A stretch of 64,000 nt of DNA, from the NCBI RefSeq assembly GCF_024158745.1, contig NZ_JAMZAW010000015.1:124001-188000 (forward strand), in the 5' to 3' direction. The DNA comes from Paenibacillus tyrphae. Its GTDB lineage: Bacteria; Bacillota; Bacilli; Paenibacillales; NBRC-103111. Every line of letters begins with the position of its first letter. The stretch's first letter is position 1. The position numbers and the translations under genes are program-made. Under the pieces are notes generated by a model. That model did no database searches, was not told the DNA's origin, and was given only the letters and a program-made list of their open reading frames with translations. This document shows positions 46,649 to 56,452 of the stretch, piece by piece.

Positions 46649-47599
46649 TTAGCTGTGCAGGTTGAGGCCCGCTGCGCCGACGACGCCGGCATCGTTGCCG
46701 AGAACGGCCGGGACGATGTCCACGCCTTCTTTTGCCGTCTCTTGGGCATGCTCGTTGTAATACTTGCGGATCGCGTCGAACAGGATGTCGCCTGCTTTGG
46801 ATACGCCGCCGCCCACGATAAAGCGCTGCGGGTTCAGAACGACGGAAATCGCCGCCATCGATTTGCCGAGATACAGCGCAGCGCGGTTAATGATCCGCAG
46901 CGCCGTTTCGTCGCCCGTTTTGGCCGCGTCGAACACGTCTTTCGCCATAATGTTCTCGACAAGCGCCAGAGACGTATGCTCGCCCCGCTCCACCGCTTCT
47001 TTAGCCATGCGGATGATGCCTGTTGCCGACGATACGGTCTCCAGACAGCCTTTCTTGCCGCAGCCGCATTCGATTGCTTCGAGATCCGGCACAACAACCA
47101 TGTGGCCGAGCTCGCCGGCCATGCCGTTATAGCCCTGGTAGATGCGGCCGTGGATAATGACCCCGCCGCCTACTCCGGTGCCCAGCGTATAGCAGACGAC
47201 ATTCGGAATGCCCGCGCCTGCGCCGCTCCATGCTTCTCCAAGCGCAGCGACGTTGGCGTCGTTGTCGATTTTGACCGTTTTGCCAAGCTTCTCTTCCAGA
47301 ATCTTCTTGACCGGCACGTTGCGCCAGCCCAGGTTGGGCGACAGCTTGATGAAGCCTTCGGGAATATCCATGAACCCGGCGATTCCCGCACCGATGCCAG
47401 CGACCTGCTCCCATTCGTATGGAGATTCGTCAACCAGCTTACGCACATACTGCGCGATATTTTCCAGCACTACCTCTGCGCCATGTTCGGTACCGGTCGG
47501 ACCTTCGTACGTTTGCAGCAGCTTGCCCTGCTCGTCGCACAATCCGACTTTAATCGCGGTTCCTCCCAAATCGACTCCTACATAAACACGTTCTCCCAT
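46649..47599 (-). CDS. glcK: ROK-family glucokinase
   Basis: ATG 47597-47599 with GAGGTGATT upstream. 316 residues: YVGVDLGGTAIKVGL (ATP), IDNDANVAALGE (catalytic Asp), TLGTGVGGGVI, and the ROK zinc site ECGCGKKGCLET. It phosphorylates glucose to glucose-6-phosphate in the cytoplasm. It stands between trxB and rapZ, where B. subtilis has yvcI. Confidence 0.95.
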   Translation of the reverse strand: MGERVYVGVDLGGTAIKVGLCDEQGKLLQTYEGPTGTEHGAEVVLENIAQYVRKLVDESPYEWEQVAGIGAGIAGFMDIPEGFIKLSPNLGWRNVPVKKILEEKLGKTVKIDNDANVAALGEAWSGAGAGIPNVVCYTLGTGVGGGVIIHGRIYQGYNGMAGELGHMVVVPDLEAIECGCGKKGCLETVSSATGIIRMAKEAVERGEHTSLALVENIMAKDVFDAAKTGDETALRIINRAALYLGKSMAAISVVLNPQRFIVGGGVSKAGDILFDAIRKYYNEHAQETAKEGVDIVPAVLGNDAGVVGAAGLNLHS

Positions 47600-47806
47600 A
47601 CCTGTCGAATCACCTCGTACCCTATCCGTTATCTATAAGCTCCTGTTCCAACTATAAGCCAACCTACCTAGAAGGTCAAGATTAGCCAAAGGGAAGCCGG
47701 AGACTCCTCCGAGAGTGTGTCGAGAAAGTGTCAATGACCGCTTTCCAGCCGCTTAATCGCCGGAGAACCGCCCCGCGAAGCTTTAATACGGAAGGTAATT
47801 TTTTTA

Positions 47807-48037
47807 GATATAGAATTTATAAGTTATCAGCGGAGCTGATTGAATTCTATATCGCAAGAAAAGCTTCCACTAAAACACGAATGTATCTTCCTCGAAAAGG
47901 CTTCGATAAGAAGCTTTTCTTAACGATATAGAATTTATAAATTTTCAGCGAAGCTGAACAAATTCTATATCACAAGAAAAACTTCCGCTAAACCGCGGTC
48001 GCTCATCCATGAATAGACTTCGATAGAAGCTTTTCTT
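47807..48037. repeat. two tandem copies of a nested inverted repeat (glcK-trxB spacer)
   Basis: Copy 1 is 47807-47921, copy 2 is 47925-48037. Each begins GATATAGAATT, with its complement AATTCTATATC about 26-36 bases on around an inner TCAGC/GCTGA, and then carries AAGAAAAGCTTC or a close variant with GAAGCTTTTCTT at the end. They fill the gene-free stretch 47600-48088. Confidence 0.8.
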
Positions 48038-48046
48038 ATAAGCATG

Positions 48047-48077
48047 AAAAAGGCGCAGAACGCAGGGTTCCACGCCT
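48047..48077 (-). terminator. terminator of trxB
   Basis: AGGCG (48051-48055) with CGCCT (48073-48077), and an inner AAC/GTT; on the minus strand followed by TTTTTC. Confidence 0.7.
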
Positions 48078-48088
48078 AAATGGCGTTG

Positions 48089-49036
48089 TTACTGGGACTT
48101 GCTCCAGTCATGCACCATATGCCCTTCCAGGAACTTCTCGCAGTCGAGCGCCGCCATACAGCCGCTGCCGGCTGCCGTAATCGCTTGGCGGTACTTGCTG
48201 TCCTGCACGTCGCCGCAGGCAAAGACGCCTTCGACGTTGGTCAGGGACGTACCCGGCTTGACCAGAATGTAACCGACTTCGTCCGTAACGATTTGCCCGC
48301 CGAGGAAGTCCGTGTTCGGCTTGTGGCCGATCGCCACAAAGATACCGTCGGTTTCGATAATTTCCTCTTCGCCGGTCTCGTTGTTTTTCACCTTCAGGCC
48401 GGTTACGCCTTTTTCTCCGGAAATGACTTCCAGAGGCGTGCGATTCAGGCTCCATGTAATTTTTTCGTTTTGGCGCGCGCGGTCCTGCATGATTTTGGAG
48501 GCGCGGAGCTCGTCTCTGCGGTGCACCAGGCGCACTTCCGTCGCAAAACGGGTCAGGAAGTTCGCTTCCTCCATCGCCGAGTCGCCGCCGCCCACGACGA
48601 TGATCTTCTTGCCGCGGAAGAAGAAGCCGTCGCATGTTGCACAGGTGCTGACGCCGCGGCCGATGCTTTCCTTCTCGTTCGTAATGCCGAGCAGCTTCGC
48701 CGAAGCGCCGGTCGAGATGATGAGCGATTCGGCTTCGATATCGCCGAGGCCTTCCACATTAAGCTTGAACGGACGCTTGGACAGATCGACCTTGTTCACC
48801 CAGCCCGTTTTGAACTCGGCTCCGAAACGCTCCGCTTGCTTCCGCATGTTGTCCATGAGCTCCGGGCCCATGATTCCTTCCGGGAACCCCGGGAAGTTCT
48901 CGACTTCGGTGGTCGTCGTCAATTGTCCGCCCGGCTCCGGTCCTTCGATGACAAGCGGATTCAGGTTGGCGCGGGCCAAATAAATGGCAGCCGTGAGTCC
49001 CGCCGGGCCGGTTCCGATTACGATCGATTTGTACAT
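48089..49036 (-). CDS. trxB: thioredoxin reductase
   Basis: ATG 49034-49036 after AGGAGG. 315 residues. FAD site GTGPAGLTAAIY, redox CATC within STCATCDGFF, NADPH site VVGGGDSAMEEA, and GVFACGDVQD. It reduces thioredoxin with NADPH. It follows the TPR gene by 36 bases, so the two share a transcript. Confidence 0.97.
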   Translation of the reverse strand: MYKSIVIGTGPAGLTAAIYLARANLNPLVIEGPEPGGQLTTTTEVENFPGFPEGIMGPELMDNMRKQAERFGAEFKTGWVNKVDLSKRPFKLNVEGLGDIEAESLIISTGASAKLLGITNEKESIGRGVSTCATCDGFFFRGKKIIVVGGGDSAMEEANFLTRFATEVRLVHRRDELRASKIMQDRARQNEKITWSLNRTPLEVISGEKGVTGLKVKNNETGEEEIIETDGIFVAIGHKPNTDFLGGQIVTDEVGYILVKPGTSLTNVEGVFACGDVQDSKYRQAITAAGSGCMAALDCEKFLEGHMVHDWSKSQ

Positions 49037-49072
49037 AGAGGTTCCTCCTATCGCATCTTCTTGATCTCTATA

Positions 49073-50821
49073 TTAAGATTGAGACTCCATGCCGGTCAAT
49101 TTTTTGAAAATGGCATCCATTTTCTCCTTCAGACCGCAAGCTTCGTCGATCAGCTTCGCATTCTTGCTTACCGTCGCCACCGACACCCCGTAACGCTCCG
49201 CCGCCTCATGGTAACTGATCGGGCGCCGGTGCATCTTCGCCGTCAAATATTCAAGCGCAGCCGCCCAGCCCTCGACCTTGGCCATCTTGGGCACGTTCGG
49301 AAATACCCGCGATAAATATTCTACCCAAAGCGTCTGCAAATCGTACTGCTGCACCATATCGTAACGCCGGGCCATATGCCGCAGTGCCGTTTCCATGATG
49401 GCCTGCCATTTGCTCTCCCACACCGGAAGCCCCGGAGAGAACGGCGACGGCGCGACCGTCGTCGCCTTGCCATTCAGCATGGCATTCAGCGGCTCCTTCA
49501 TCCCGATGCTGCGCAGCACGAAGATCGCCACCTGCTTCAAGTAATCGTCCTCGTCCGGCAGCATAATAAATTCCGTCAGCGCATCCTTCACTTCGTCGTC
49601 CGCAATCAGACCGAACGCTTGGATCACCTGCAGCTTCGTATCCCCGTCTCCGTAACGAAGCGCCCAGAAGAACGACGACCGGACAAGCGGATCTCGCTTC
49701 ATATGCTCCGGCAGTCCGCCCTCGGCGCGCTCCAGCCCGCGAAATTGTTCCTCGAACGGCAGATGGTAGTGGTAGCTTACCGGAGGCTTTCTCGTTTCTT
49801 CCCGGTGCTTATCCAGCAAATTCAGATAGAACTTCGGGATTTCCGAGCCCGGATCGAATTTCTCCGCCTGCTTCCACTGCCGCTGCGCTTCTTCGTACCG
49901 CCCCGTATTGTAAGCGGCTACGGCGGTGTAATGGAACAAGCAGGGATCGAGACCCGCTTCGCCCGTTTTCAACAGCCGCTTGAACAGACGGAACGCTTTC
50001 TCATGCTCGTTTAAGATCCCCATCGTCGTGGCCAGCTTAAAGACGTGGTCCTGATGGAACGGGTACGTTTTGCGCAGCACTTCGAGCAATTCGGCCAAGC
50101 TCTCCCGGTCGCCGAAATGCTGGTAGAAGATCGCCAGGTTGCAGAGCGCATGCAAATTGCCGGGCTCCATCTCCAGCACCTGCCGGATCATGTCGACCGA
50201 CTTGTCGAAATGCCCCATATAATAATATGCCAAGGCCAAGTTGTTGCGCGCGGCCATAAAATCGGTATGCTTGCTGATGATATTTTCCAGGAGCCGTACC
50301 GCTTCGGAGAACTTTCCTTCCTCCAGCATCGAGCGTGCCCGGTCGTGATCGAACAAGCCTTCCCGGCTCTTGATCGTCGACAGCTTCGCGGGGCGGTCCA
50401 GCTCGTAGCTTAGCAGCTCCATCATTTCCTCGGACTCTTCCAGAAACTGTCCGGTCGGATCGTTCTCAAGGTAATGAATAATCGCTTTTTCCGCCGATTC
50501 GTAATTTTCCATGTTGGCAAAATTGTTCGCCATATAGAAATAACATTCCGTCATCATCGGATCGATCCGGTCCAGTACGTGCTGCAAAATGCGGTTGGAT
50601 TCCTCGTAATTTCCCATCTCGGACAGCAGCCCGGCCAAGTTGCAGTGATTGACCGGATTTTCCGGCTCGTACTCGGCCGCACGACGAAAATATTTCAATG
50701 CCTTATCATAATGATAACGGTCCAAGGACTGAACGGCTTTTTCGAAAAAGAACGTGGCGTCCATTTTCATCGGTATGACATTGGTGCTGGGTTTCGGCAG
50801 CACACGTTTTTTCTTCTCCAT
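49073..50821 (-). CDS. tetratricopeptide-repeat protein (YvcD-like)
   Basis: ATG 50819-50821 after GGAGGTG. 582 residues with a run of TPRs in about 20-310 (YHYDKALKYFRRAAEYEPENPVNHCNLAGLLSEMGNYEESNRIL and ARNNLALAYYYMGHFDKSVDMIRQVLEMEPGNLHALCNLAIFYQHFGD), HEAT-like helices in the centre, and a C-terminal HTH-like part (SYHEAAERYGVSVATVSKNAKLIDE). It is cytoplasmic. The HTH could mean DNA or RNA binding. Similar genes sit near trxB in B. subtilis. Confidence 0.85.
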   Translation of the reverse strand: MEKKKRVLPKPSTNVIPMKMDATFFFEKAVQSLDRYHYDKALKYFRRAAEYEPENPVNHCNLAGLLSEMGNYEESNRILQHVLDRIDPMMTECYFYMANNFANMENYESAEKAIIHYLENDPTGQFLEESEEMMELLSYELDRPAKLSTIKSREGLFDHDRARSMLEEGKFSEAVRLLENIISKHTDFMAARNNLALAYYYMGHFDKSVDMIRQVLEMEPGNLHALCNLAIFYQHFGDRESLAELLEVLRKTYPFHQDHVFKLATTMGILNEHEKAFRLFKRLLKTGEAGLDPCLFHYTAVAAYNTGRYEEAQRQWKQAEKFDPGSEIPKFYLNLLDKHREETRKPPVSYHYHLPFEEQFRGLERAEGGLPEHMKRDPLVRSSFFWALRYGDGDTKLQVIQAFGLIADDEVKDALTEFIMLPDEDDYLKQVAIFVLRSIGMKEPLNAMLNGKATTVAPSPFSPGLPVWESKWQAIMETALRHMARRYDMVQQYDLQTLWVEYLSRVFPNVPKMAKVEGWAAALEYLTAKMHRRPISYHEAAERYGVSVATVSKNAKLIDEACGLKEKMDAIFKKLTGMESQS

Positions 50822-50920
50822 AATTCAGGCACCTCCGTGACCCGTCCGGAATTACATGAGAAACCCGCCTGTGCATTTCAGAGCTTCATTTCTACATCGC
50901 CGGAGTAATAATGATTCCTA

Positions 50921-50950
50921 AGTATAACACAATCCGGCCCAAAACCGTAA
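50921..50950 (-). promoter_or_regulatory. promoter of the TPR-trxB unit
   Basis: TTACGG (50945-50950), 18-base spacer and TATACT (50921-50926) on the minus strand, about 100 bases before the TPR start. Confidence 0.5.
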
Positions 50951-50984
50951 GGTTTCGACAGCCGGAGTCGTGTGGTAATAATTA

Positions 50985-51935
50985 TTATACGCCGCCGTAT
51001 TTGAACAGCGAGCTGAGCGAACCGCCGGACATGATGATGTTGATCGCGTCCGAAAGCAGATGGGCAACCGAGAGCACCCGGAATCGGTTAGGATGGTTGT
51101 CCGGAATAGCGATGGAATCCGTAATAACGACTTCCTTGATGTTCGGATGATCCAGTCGCTGCAAGGCCGGGCCGGAGAATACCGGGTGCGTCGCACAGAC
51201 ATAAGCGTCGTGGGCTCCGCGTTCCTTCAGGCCTTCCACGACGTTGACGATGGTCGAGCCGGTATCGATCAGATCCTCGATGATAATCGGCGTGCGGCCG
51301 GCTACGTCACCGATGACATGCGTAATGACCGCTTCGTTGTGAGCCGGTCTTTTCTTGATCATCATCGCAAACGGCGCATCGAGAATGTTCGCCATCTTCT
51401 CGGCTGTCGTCGCGCGTCCCGCATCCGGGGAGACGATGATCGGATTTTGGATATCAAGCTTTTTAATGTAATCGCTAACCAAGTCCAGCGCTGTCAAATG
51501 GTCCACAGGGATGTTGAAGAAGCCTTGAATCGCCGGGGCATGCAGATCGATCGTGATGACGCGGTCCGCACCCGCTGCTGTCAGCAGGTCCGCCACCAGC
51601 TTGGCCGAGATCGGTTCCCGAGGCGCGGCTTTGCGCTCTTGGCGGGAATAACCATAGTAAGGAACGACAAGATTGATCGTTCTCGCCGAAGCCCGCTTGG
51701 CCGCATCCATCATGACGAGAAGCTCCATGAAATTCTCGTTGATCGGATGAGAGAACGTTTGCACCAGAAAGACGTCGCAGTTCCGAATGCTTTCTTCGTA
51801 GAGACAATAAATTTCCCCGCTCTTGAATCGGGAAAGCTTGATTTTGCCGAGCGGCACTTTAAGCTCTTCGCATATGCGCTCCGCCAGTTTCGGGTTGGAC
51901 GAACCCGAGAAAATCTTCATTTTGTCGCTGTACAT
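50985..51935 (-). CDS. prs: ribose-phosphate pyrophosphokinase
   Basis: ATG 51933-51935 after GGAGGT. 316 residues. It has KIFSGSSNPKLAE, DLHAPAIQGFFNIPVDHLTA, VSPDAGRATTAEKMA and the PRPP loop IIIEDLIDTGSTI. It makes PRPP from ribose-5-phosphate and ATP. As the last gene of a histidine operon it may be a dedicated second copy supplying PRPP for HisG; a housekeeping prs probably exists elsewhere. Confidence 0.95.
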   Translation of the reverse strand: MYSDKMKIFSGSSNPKLAERICEELKVPLGKIKLSRFKSGEIYCLYEESIRNCDVFLVQTFSHPINENFMELLVMMDAAKRASARTINLVVPYYGYSRQERKAAPREPISAKLVADLLTAAGADRVITIDLHAPAIQGFFNIPVDHLTALDLVSDYIKKLDIQNPIIVSPDAGRATTAEKMANILDAPFAMMIKKRPAHNEAVITHVIGDVAGRTPIIIEDLIDTGSTIVNVVEGLKERGAHDAYVCATHPVFSGPALQRLDHPNIKEVVITDSIAIPDNHPNRFRVLSVAHLLSDAINIIMSGGSLSSLFKYGGV

Positions 51936-52047
51936 GGTTACCTCCGCTTTTGCTTATGTTACAATGGGTCATTTGACGATGGATGGACCTTATCAAAAAG
52001 GCTCCGGTTGGCCGGTTTACACAATATTTAAAATGCCCACGTCCCCA

Positions 52048-52875
52048 TTATACATGAAATGAAGCGAATCCAATAGGCACCATGGTGCGTTTCCTGCTTT
52101 TAAATGTGGCTAATTGGTTAAATCCTTCCTGCTGCAGCAGGTCGGTTGCCTGGTCAAGGTATTGTGCGAGCCGGTCCGGCTGGTGCGCGTCCGATCCGAG
52201 CGTTACAGGAATTCCCAGCTCGTAGGCATACCCCAGCATGCGCCGGCTTGGGAACATTTCCCCCGCCGGCATGCGTAAGCCCGATGCATTCAGCTCGATG
52301 GCCATTCCTGCATCCCGGACGGCTTCCAGCGCCTGACGCTCCAACTGTTCCACGCTCCGCTCCGGTTTGAAGCCAAACCGCTTGATCACGTCGATGTGCC
52401 CGATGTAGTCGTAAAAGCCGGTCCGGCACGCTTTACAGACTGCGTCGTAATACTGAACGTAGACCTCGTAGGCGTCCCGTTCCTTCCAGCCGTCCGTCTG
52501 CCGGTAATCCGTAATATCCCATTCGCCCAAAAAATGAACGGACCCGATCACGTAATCCCACGGATACGCTTTGATGATCCGCTCGATTTCCGCTTCGTAT
52601 CCTTCGATATAATCGCCTTCGAGTCCGACCCGGATATCGATCCGGTCTTTGTATTTTTGCTGCAGGCGCAGCGCTTCTTCCACATAGTTCGGCAGTTCGT
52701 CCATCGGCATAGCCATGCCCAGGTAATAGGAAGCGGGGTCCACATGAAGCAAGGGCATGTGATCGGACAGCCCCAGTTGGTCCAGTCCGATCTCAATGCC
52801 CTTCAGCACGTACTCCTCCAGCTCTCCCGACGCATGTCCGCACCGCACATGGTGCGTATGATAATCGATGCGCAT
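52048..52875 (-). CDS. hisJ: histidinol-phosphatase (PHP family)
   Basis: ATG 52873-52875 (MRIDYHTHHVRCGHASGELEEYV) follows AAAGGAG. 275 residues with the PHP metal ligands: DYHTHHVRCGHA, LSDHMPLL, GLEGDYIEGYE, IGSVHFLGEW and LGSDAHQPDR. It hydrolyses histidinol phosphate to histidinol, as in other Bacillota. Confidence 0.95.
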   Translation of the reverse strand: MRIDYHTHHVRCGHASGELEEYVLKGIEIGLDQLGLSDHMPLLHVDPASYYLGMAMPMDELPNYVEEALRLQQKYKDRIDIRVGLEGDYIEGYEAEIERIIKAYPWDYVIGSVHFLGEWDITDYRQTDGWKERDAYEVYVQYYDAVCKACRTGFYDYIGHIDVIKRFGFKPERSVEQLERQALEAVRDAGMAIELNASGLRMPAGEMFPSRRMLGYAYELGIPVTLGSDAHQPDRLAQYLDQATDLLQQEGFNQLATFKSRKRTMVPIGFASFHV

Positions 52876-52943
52876 TCGAGTGAATTCTCCTTTTAGGCTA
52901 CGGAAGGCGGCATGGTCACCAGCCTGCCCCTCCTTCGGCGCCA

Positions 52944-53627
52944 TTATTTTTTGTGTCGGCGGTCCAGCTCGCGCATAACTTCGTCAAGCGGCAGCTTCGC
53001 TTCGCGCAGCAGCACCATCAGGTGGAAAATCAGGTCGCTCGCTTCGTACCGCAGCTCGTCGTTGTCGCGGTTTTTCGCCGCGATGATGACCTCGGCCGTT
53101 TCCTCGCCGACTTTTTTCAATATTTTATCGATGCCTTTTTCAAACAGATACGTCGTATACGCGCCTTCCGGCCGTTCCGCGTCGCGCTGCGCGATCACCG
53201 ACTCCAGTCGGCCGAGCATGGCAAAACGGTCTGCCGACTGCGATTCTGCCGCAGCTTCCCCGCCGTCCGCCAAAGCCCCGAGCTTCACTTCGTTGTAGAA
53301 GCAGCTGTAACGCCCGGTATGGCAAGCCGGCCCCGCTTGATCTACAAGCACCAGCAGCGTGTCGCCGTCACAATCGTATTTCAAAGCCTTGACTTTCTGC
53401 ACATGGCCGGACGTCGCGCCCTTATGCCACAGCTCGCTGCGCGAACGGCTCCAAAACCACGTTTCGCCCGATTCCAGCGTCAGCTTCAGCGACTCCTGGT
53501 TCATGTAGGCCATCATCAGCACGTCCTTGCTTGCCGCATCCTGCACGATGGCCGGCACGAGGCCGTTCGCGTCCCATTTGATAGCCGCCGTTAACTCCTC
53601 CAAGGTTCCTGTCGTTCGCCCGCTCAC
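52944..53627 (-). CDS. hisIE: phosphoribosyl-AMP cyclohydrolase / phosphoribosyl-ATP pyrophosphatase
   Basis: GTG 53625-53627 overlaps the hisF stop as GTGA, after AGGAGTGGAGG. 227 residues in two domains: HisI (about 1-115: [30 protein letters not shown] with zinc ligands) and HisE (about 130-225: [25 protein letters not shown]). It performs two successive steps of histidine synthesis. Confidence 0.97.
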   Translation of the reverse strand: MSGRTTGTLEELTAAIKWDANGLVPAIVQDAASKDVLMMAYMNQESLKLTLESGETWFWSRSRSELWHKGATSGHVQKVKALKYDCDGDTLLVLVDQAGPACHTGRYSCFYNEVKLGALADGGEAAAESQSADRFAMLGRLESVIAQRDAERPEGAYTTYLFEKGIDKILKKVGEETAEVIIAAKNRDNDELRYEASDLIFHLMVLLREAKLPLDEVMRELDRRHKK

Positions 53628-54382
53628 CGGACCTCCACTCCTTTATGTCTGAGGTCGTCCTTAACCTCTTCGATCGTCATCTCTTTATAGTGAAAAATAG
53701 TAGCGGCCAGCCCTGCATCCGCCTTGCCTTCCGCAAACACGTCGTAGAAATGCTCCTTCTTGCCCGCTCCGCCGGAGGCGATGACCGGGATCGATACGAG
53801 CTCCGAAACCGCCCGCGTGAGCCGCAGGTCAAACCCGTCCTTCGTGCCGTCCGCATCCATGCTCGTCAGCAAAATTTCGCCCGCGCCGAGCTCTTCGATC
53901 CGCTTGGCCCATTCGAGCGCCCGGATGCCCGTGCCGTTGCGTCCGCCGTGGGTGAATACTTCCCATTCGTTCCACTCCGGATTGTACCGGGCATCGATCG
54001 CCACGACGATGCACTGCGAGCCGAATCGCCGCGCACCGTCGGATACAAGCTGAGGATTGCGGACCGCAGCCGTGTTGATGCCGATTTTGTCCGCGCCCGC
54101 CCGCAGCAGCCGTTTCATGTCGTCCACGCTCGAAATTCCGCCGCCGACCGTGAACGGGATCGTGATTTGCCCGGCCGTCTGCTGCACGACGTTGACCATC
54201 GTCGCCCGTCCCTCATGGGAGGCGGAGATGTCCAGGAACACCAGTTCGTCGGCTCCTTCGCGGTCATAGATCGATGCGAGCTCGACCGGATCGCCGGCAT
54301 CGCGCAAATTGACAAAATTGACTCCCTTGACGACCCGCCCGTCCTTCACGTCCAGACAAGGGATGATCCGTTTGGCCAGCAT
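53624..54382 (-). CDS. hisF: imidazole glycerol phosphate synthase subunit HisF
   Basis: ATG 54380-54382 after AAAGGAGG. 252 residues of a TIM barrel with the twin phosphate-binding motifs: [37 protein letters not shown] and [10 protein letters not shown]. Partner of HisH in the cyclase reaction that yields imidazole glycerol phosphate and AICAR. Confidence 0.97.
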   Translation of the reverse strand: MLAKRIIPCLDVKDGRVVKGVNFVNLRDAGDPVELASIYDREGADELVFLDISASHEGRATMVNVVQQTAGQITIPFTVGGGISSVDDMKRLLRAGADKIGINTAAVRNPQLVSDGARRFGSQCIVVAIDARYNPEWNEWEVFTHGGRNGTGIRALEWAKRIEELGAGEILLTSMDADGTKDGFDLRLTRAVSELVSIPVIASGGAGKKEHFYDVFAEGKADAGLAATIFHYKEMTIEEVKDDLRHKGVEVR

Positions 54383-54403
54383 TTGCCGTCCTCCTTTCTG
54401 CCT

Positions 54404-55132
54404 TTATATCCGTCCGTGCGCTTCCTCCAGCTTGATGCTGCCGGTGTACAGCGCCTTGCCGACGATGGCGCCGCCAACGCCGTCCGCCGCATGCTGCGCC
54501 AGCCGCTCCAAATCCTCGTAACGGCTTACGCCGCCGGAAGCGATCACCGACTGCCCCGATACTTTCGCCAAATGGACGATCGCCTCTACGTTCGGACCGC
54601 CCATCATGCCGTCGCGCGAAATATCCGTAAAAATAAACGTCTTCGCGCCTTCCTTCGCCAGCTCTGCAGCAAGCTCATCCGCTTTGACCGCGGACGTTTC
54701 GAGCCAGCCGCGGGTCGCCACATATCCGTCCCGGGCGTCGATGCCGATGGCGACTTTGTCCCCGTGCTTCTGAAGCACCCGGTTCACAAACTCGCGGTTT
54801 TCGATGGCTGCCGTGCCGAGAATGATACGCGAAACGCCGAGCGACAAAATATGATCCACGTCCGCTTCCGTGCGCAAGCCGCCCCCGAGCTGTACCGGAA
54901 CGTTAACGGCCTTGGCGATATCGCCGACCAGTTTGTCGTTGACCGGATAGCCCGCCTTCGCTCCGTCCAGATCGACGAGATGAATCCATTTGGCTCCTTG
55001 CGCTTCCCAAGCTTTGGCGACCTCCAGCGGATTTTCGTTATACACGGTTTCCTGATTGTAATCGCCTTGGATCAAGCGCACACACTTGCCTCCGCGAATG
55101 TCGATGGCGGGATAAATGATGAATGAAGACAT
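54404..55132 (-). CDS. hisA: ProFAR isomerase HisA
   Basis: ATG 55130-55132 ([25 protein letters not shown]) after GGAGG; the longer frame has no site. 242 residues: [42 protein letters not shown] and [12 protein letters not shown]. Amadori rearrangement in histidine synthesis. Confidence 0.97.
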   Translation of the reverse strand: MSSFIIYPAIDIRGGKCVRLIQGDYNQETVYNENPLEVAKAWEAQGAKWIHLVDLDGAKAGYPVNDKLVGDIAKAVNVPVQLGGGLRTEADVDHILSLGVSRIILGTAAIENREFVNRVLQKHGDKVAIGIDARDGYVATRGWLETSAVKADELAAELAKEGAKTFIFTDISRDGMMGGPNVEAIVHLAKVSGQSVIASGGVSRYEDLERLAQHAADGVGGAIVGKALYTGSIKLEEAHGRI

Positions 55133-55228
55133 GAAAACGTTCCTCCAACCTTGGAATATGAATCGCGCCGACCGTTTGGAAGCCCGACCCGGCAAGCCGG
55201 AGCCAAGCGCACGGCTGGCGAAGCGTGT

Positions 55229-55837
55229 CTATTTACGCGTACACAGCGCAAGAAAATTGCCGAGCAGCTTCATGCCGACGCTGCCGCTTTTTTCGGGGTG
55301 AAACTGCATCCCGAATACGTTATTGCGGCCGACGATAGCCGTCACCTGCTGATAGTAATCCGTTACCGCCAGCAGATCGCCCGGCTGCTCCGGCTTTACA
55401 TGAAACGAATGAACGAAGTACACATGCCCCTCTTCTACCTCTTCAAACAGCGGGCTTGCTTGCCGGAATTCGAGCTTGTTCCATCCCATGTGAGGCACCT
55501 TGTAATCGCCTTGGAAGCGGACGACGTCTCCGGGCAGCAGGTTCAGCCCCTCATGCAGACCATGCTCCTCGCTGCGGCTAAACAAGAGCTGCATGCCCAG
55601 GCAGATGCCAAGCAGCGGCTTGCCGCTGTCCGCATAACGCTTCACGGCCGCATCCAGCTTCGATTCGCGCAGGTGCTCCATCGCATCGCCGAACGCCCCG
55701 ACACCGGGAAGAATGGCTCCTTCCGCCTGAAGCAGCTCCTGCTCGTCCGAAACGATCACGCCGCGGTAGCCTAGCCGTTCCACCGCCGAAGCGACGCTGT
55801 GCAGGTTGCCCATGCCGTAATCGATGATGGCGATCAT
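55229..55837 (-). CDS. hisH: imidazole glycerol phosphate synthase subunit HisH
   Basis: ATG 55835-55837 with AAAGGGG upstream. 202 residues of the class I glutamine amidotransferase fold: DYGMGNLHSV, LPGVGAFGDAM, GICLGMQLLF (Cys nucleophile), and a C-terminal FGMQFHPEKSG (His/Glu). It supplies ammonia to HisF. About 96 bases separate it from hisA. Confidence 0.97.
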   Translation of the reverse strand: MIAIIDYGMGNLHSVASAVERLGYRGVIVSDEQELLQAEGAILPGVGAFGDAMEHLRESKLDAAVKRYADSGKPLLGICLGMQLLFSRSEEHGLHEGLNLLPGDVVRFQGDYKVPHMGWNKLEFRQASPLFEEVEEGHVYFVHSFHVKPEQPGDLLAVTDYYQQVTAIVGRNNVFGMQFHPEKSGSVGMKLLGNFLALCTRK

Positions 55838-55840
55838 GGA

Positions 55841-56452
55841 TTACAAGACCCCTTTCGTCGACGGCACGCCCTGTACGCGGGGATCGATGCTCGTCGCCTC
55901 GTCGAGCGCCCGTCCGAGCGCCTTGAATACCGCTTCGACCATATGGTGCGTGTTATGTCCGTAGTGTACGATAACATGCAGCGTAATCCGCGCTTCCAGT
56001 GCAAATTTCCACAAAAATTCGTGCACCAGCTCCGTCGTAAAGCTGCCGACCGTCGCCGACGGATATTGGGCCCGGTATTCCAGATGCGGCCGGTTGCTGA
56101 TATCGATCGCCACCTGTGCCAGCGCTTCGTCCATCGGGATAAATACGTTGGCGTAGCGCTTGATTCCCTTCTTGTCGCCGAGCGCCTCGCGCAGCGTCTG
56201 TCCGAGACAGATGCCGATATCCTCGACCGTATGATGATCGTCGATATCGACGTCACCTTTGGCGTCTACTTTCAGATCGAACTGTCCATGCTTCGTAAAC
56301 AGATCGAGCATATGATTCAAGAACGGCACATCCGTTTCGATCTCGGATACGCCGGTACCGTCTACGTTAAATGCGAGCCGGATGTCCGTCTCGTTCGTTT
56401 TGCGCGCGATATCGGCCTGGCGCCCGGCACCTTGCTTATTTTGCTCAGCCAC
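55841..56452 (-). CDS. hisB: imidazoleglycerol-phosphate dehydratase
   Basis: GTG 56450-56452, overlapping the hisD stop, after AGAAGGGGA. 203 residues with the double metal-binding sequences: [25 protein letters not shown], and HEFLWKFA...[13 protein letters not shown] monofunctional HisB; the phosphatase step is provided by HisJ. Confidence 0.97.
   Translation of the reverse strand: MAEQNKQGAGRQADIARKTNETDIRLAFNVDGTGVSEIETDVPFLNHMLDLFTKHGQFDLKVDAKGDVDIDDHHTVEDIGICLGQTLREALGDKKGIKRYANVFIPMDEALAQVAIDISNRPHLEYRAQYPSATVGSFTTELVHEFLWKFALEARITLHVIVHYGHNTHHMVEAVFKALGRALDEATSIDPRVQGVPSTKGVL

Noticed and set aside
47807-48037. Possible CRISPR array
   Set aside because: Only two units of over 100 bases, without spacers of regular length, and no cas gene in the window.
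53645-55126. Long plus-strand ORF of 493 codons opposite hisF and hisA
   Set aside because: It is antisense to two certain his genes, has no ribosome binding site or recognisable motif, and is very rich in Arg/His/Asp, as shadows of GC-rich genes are.
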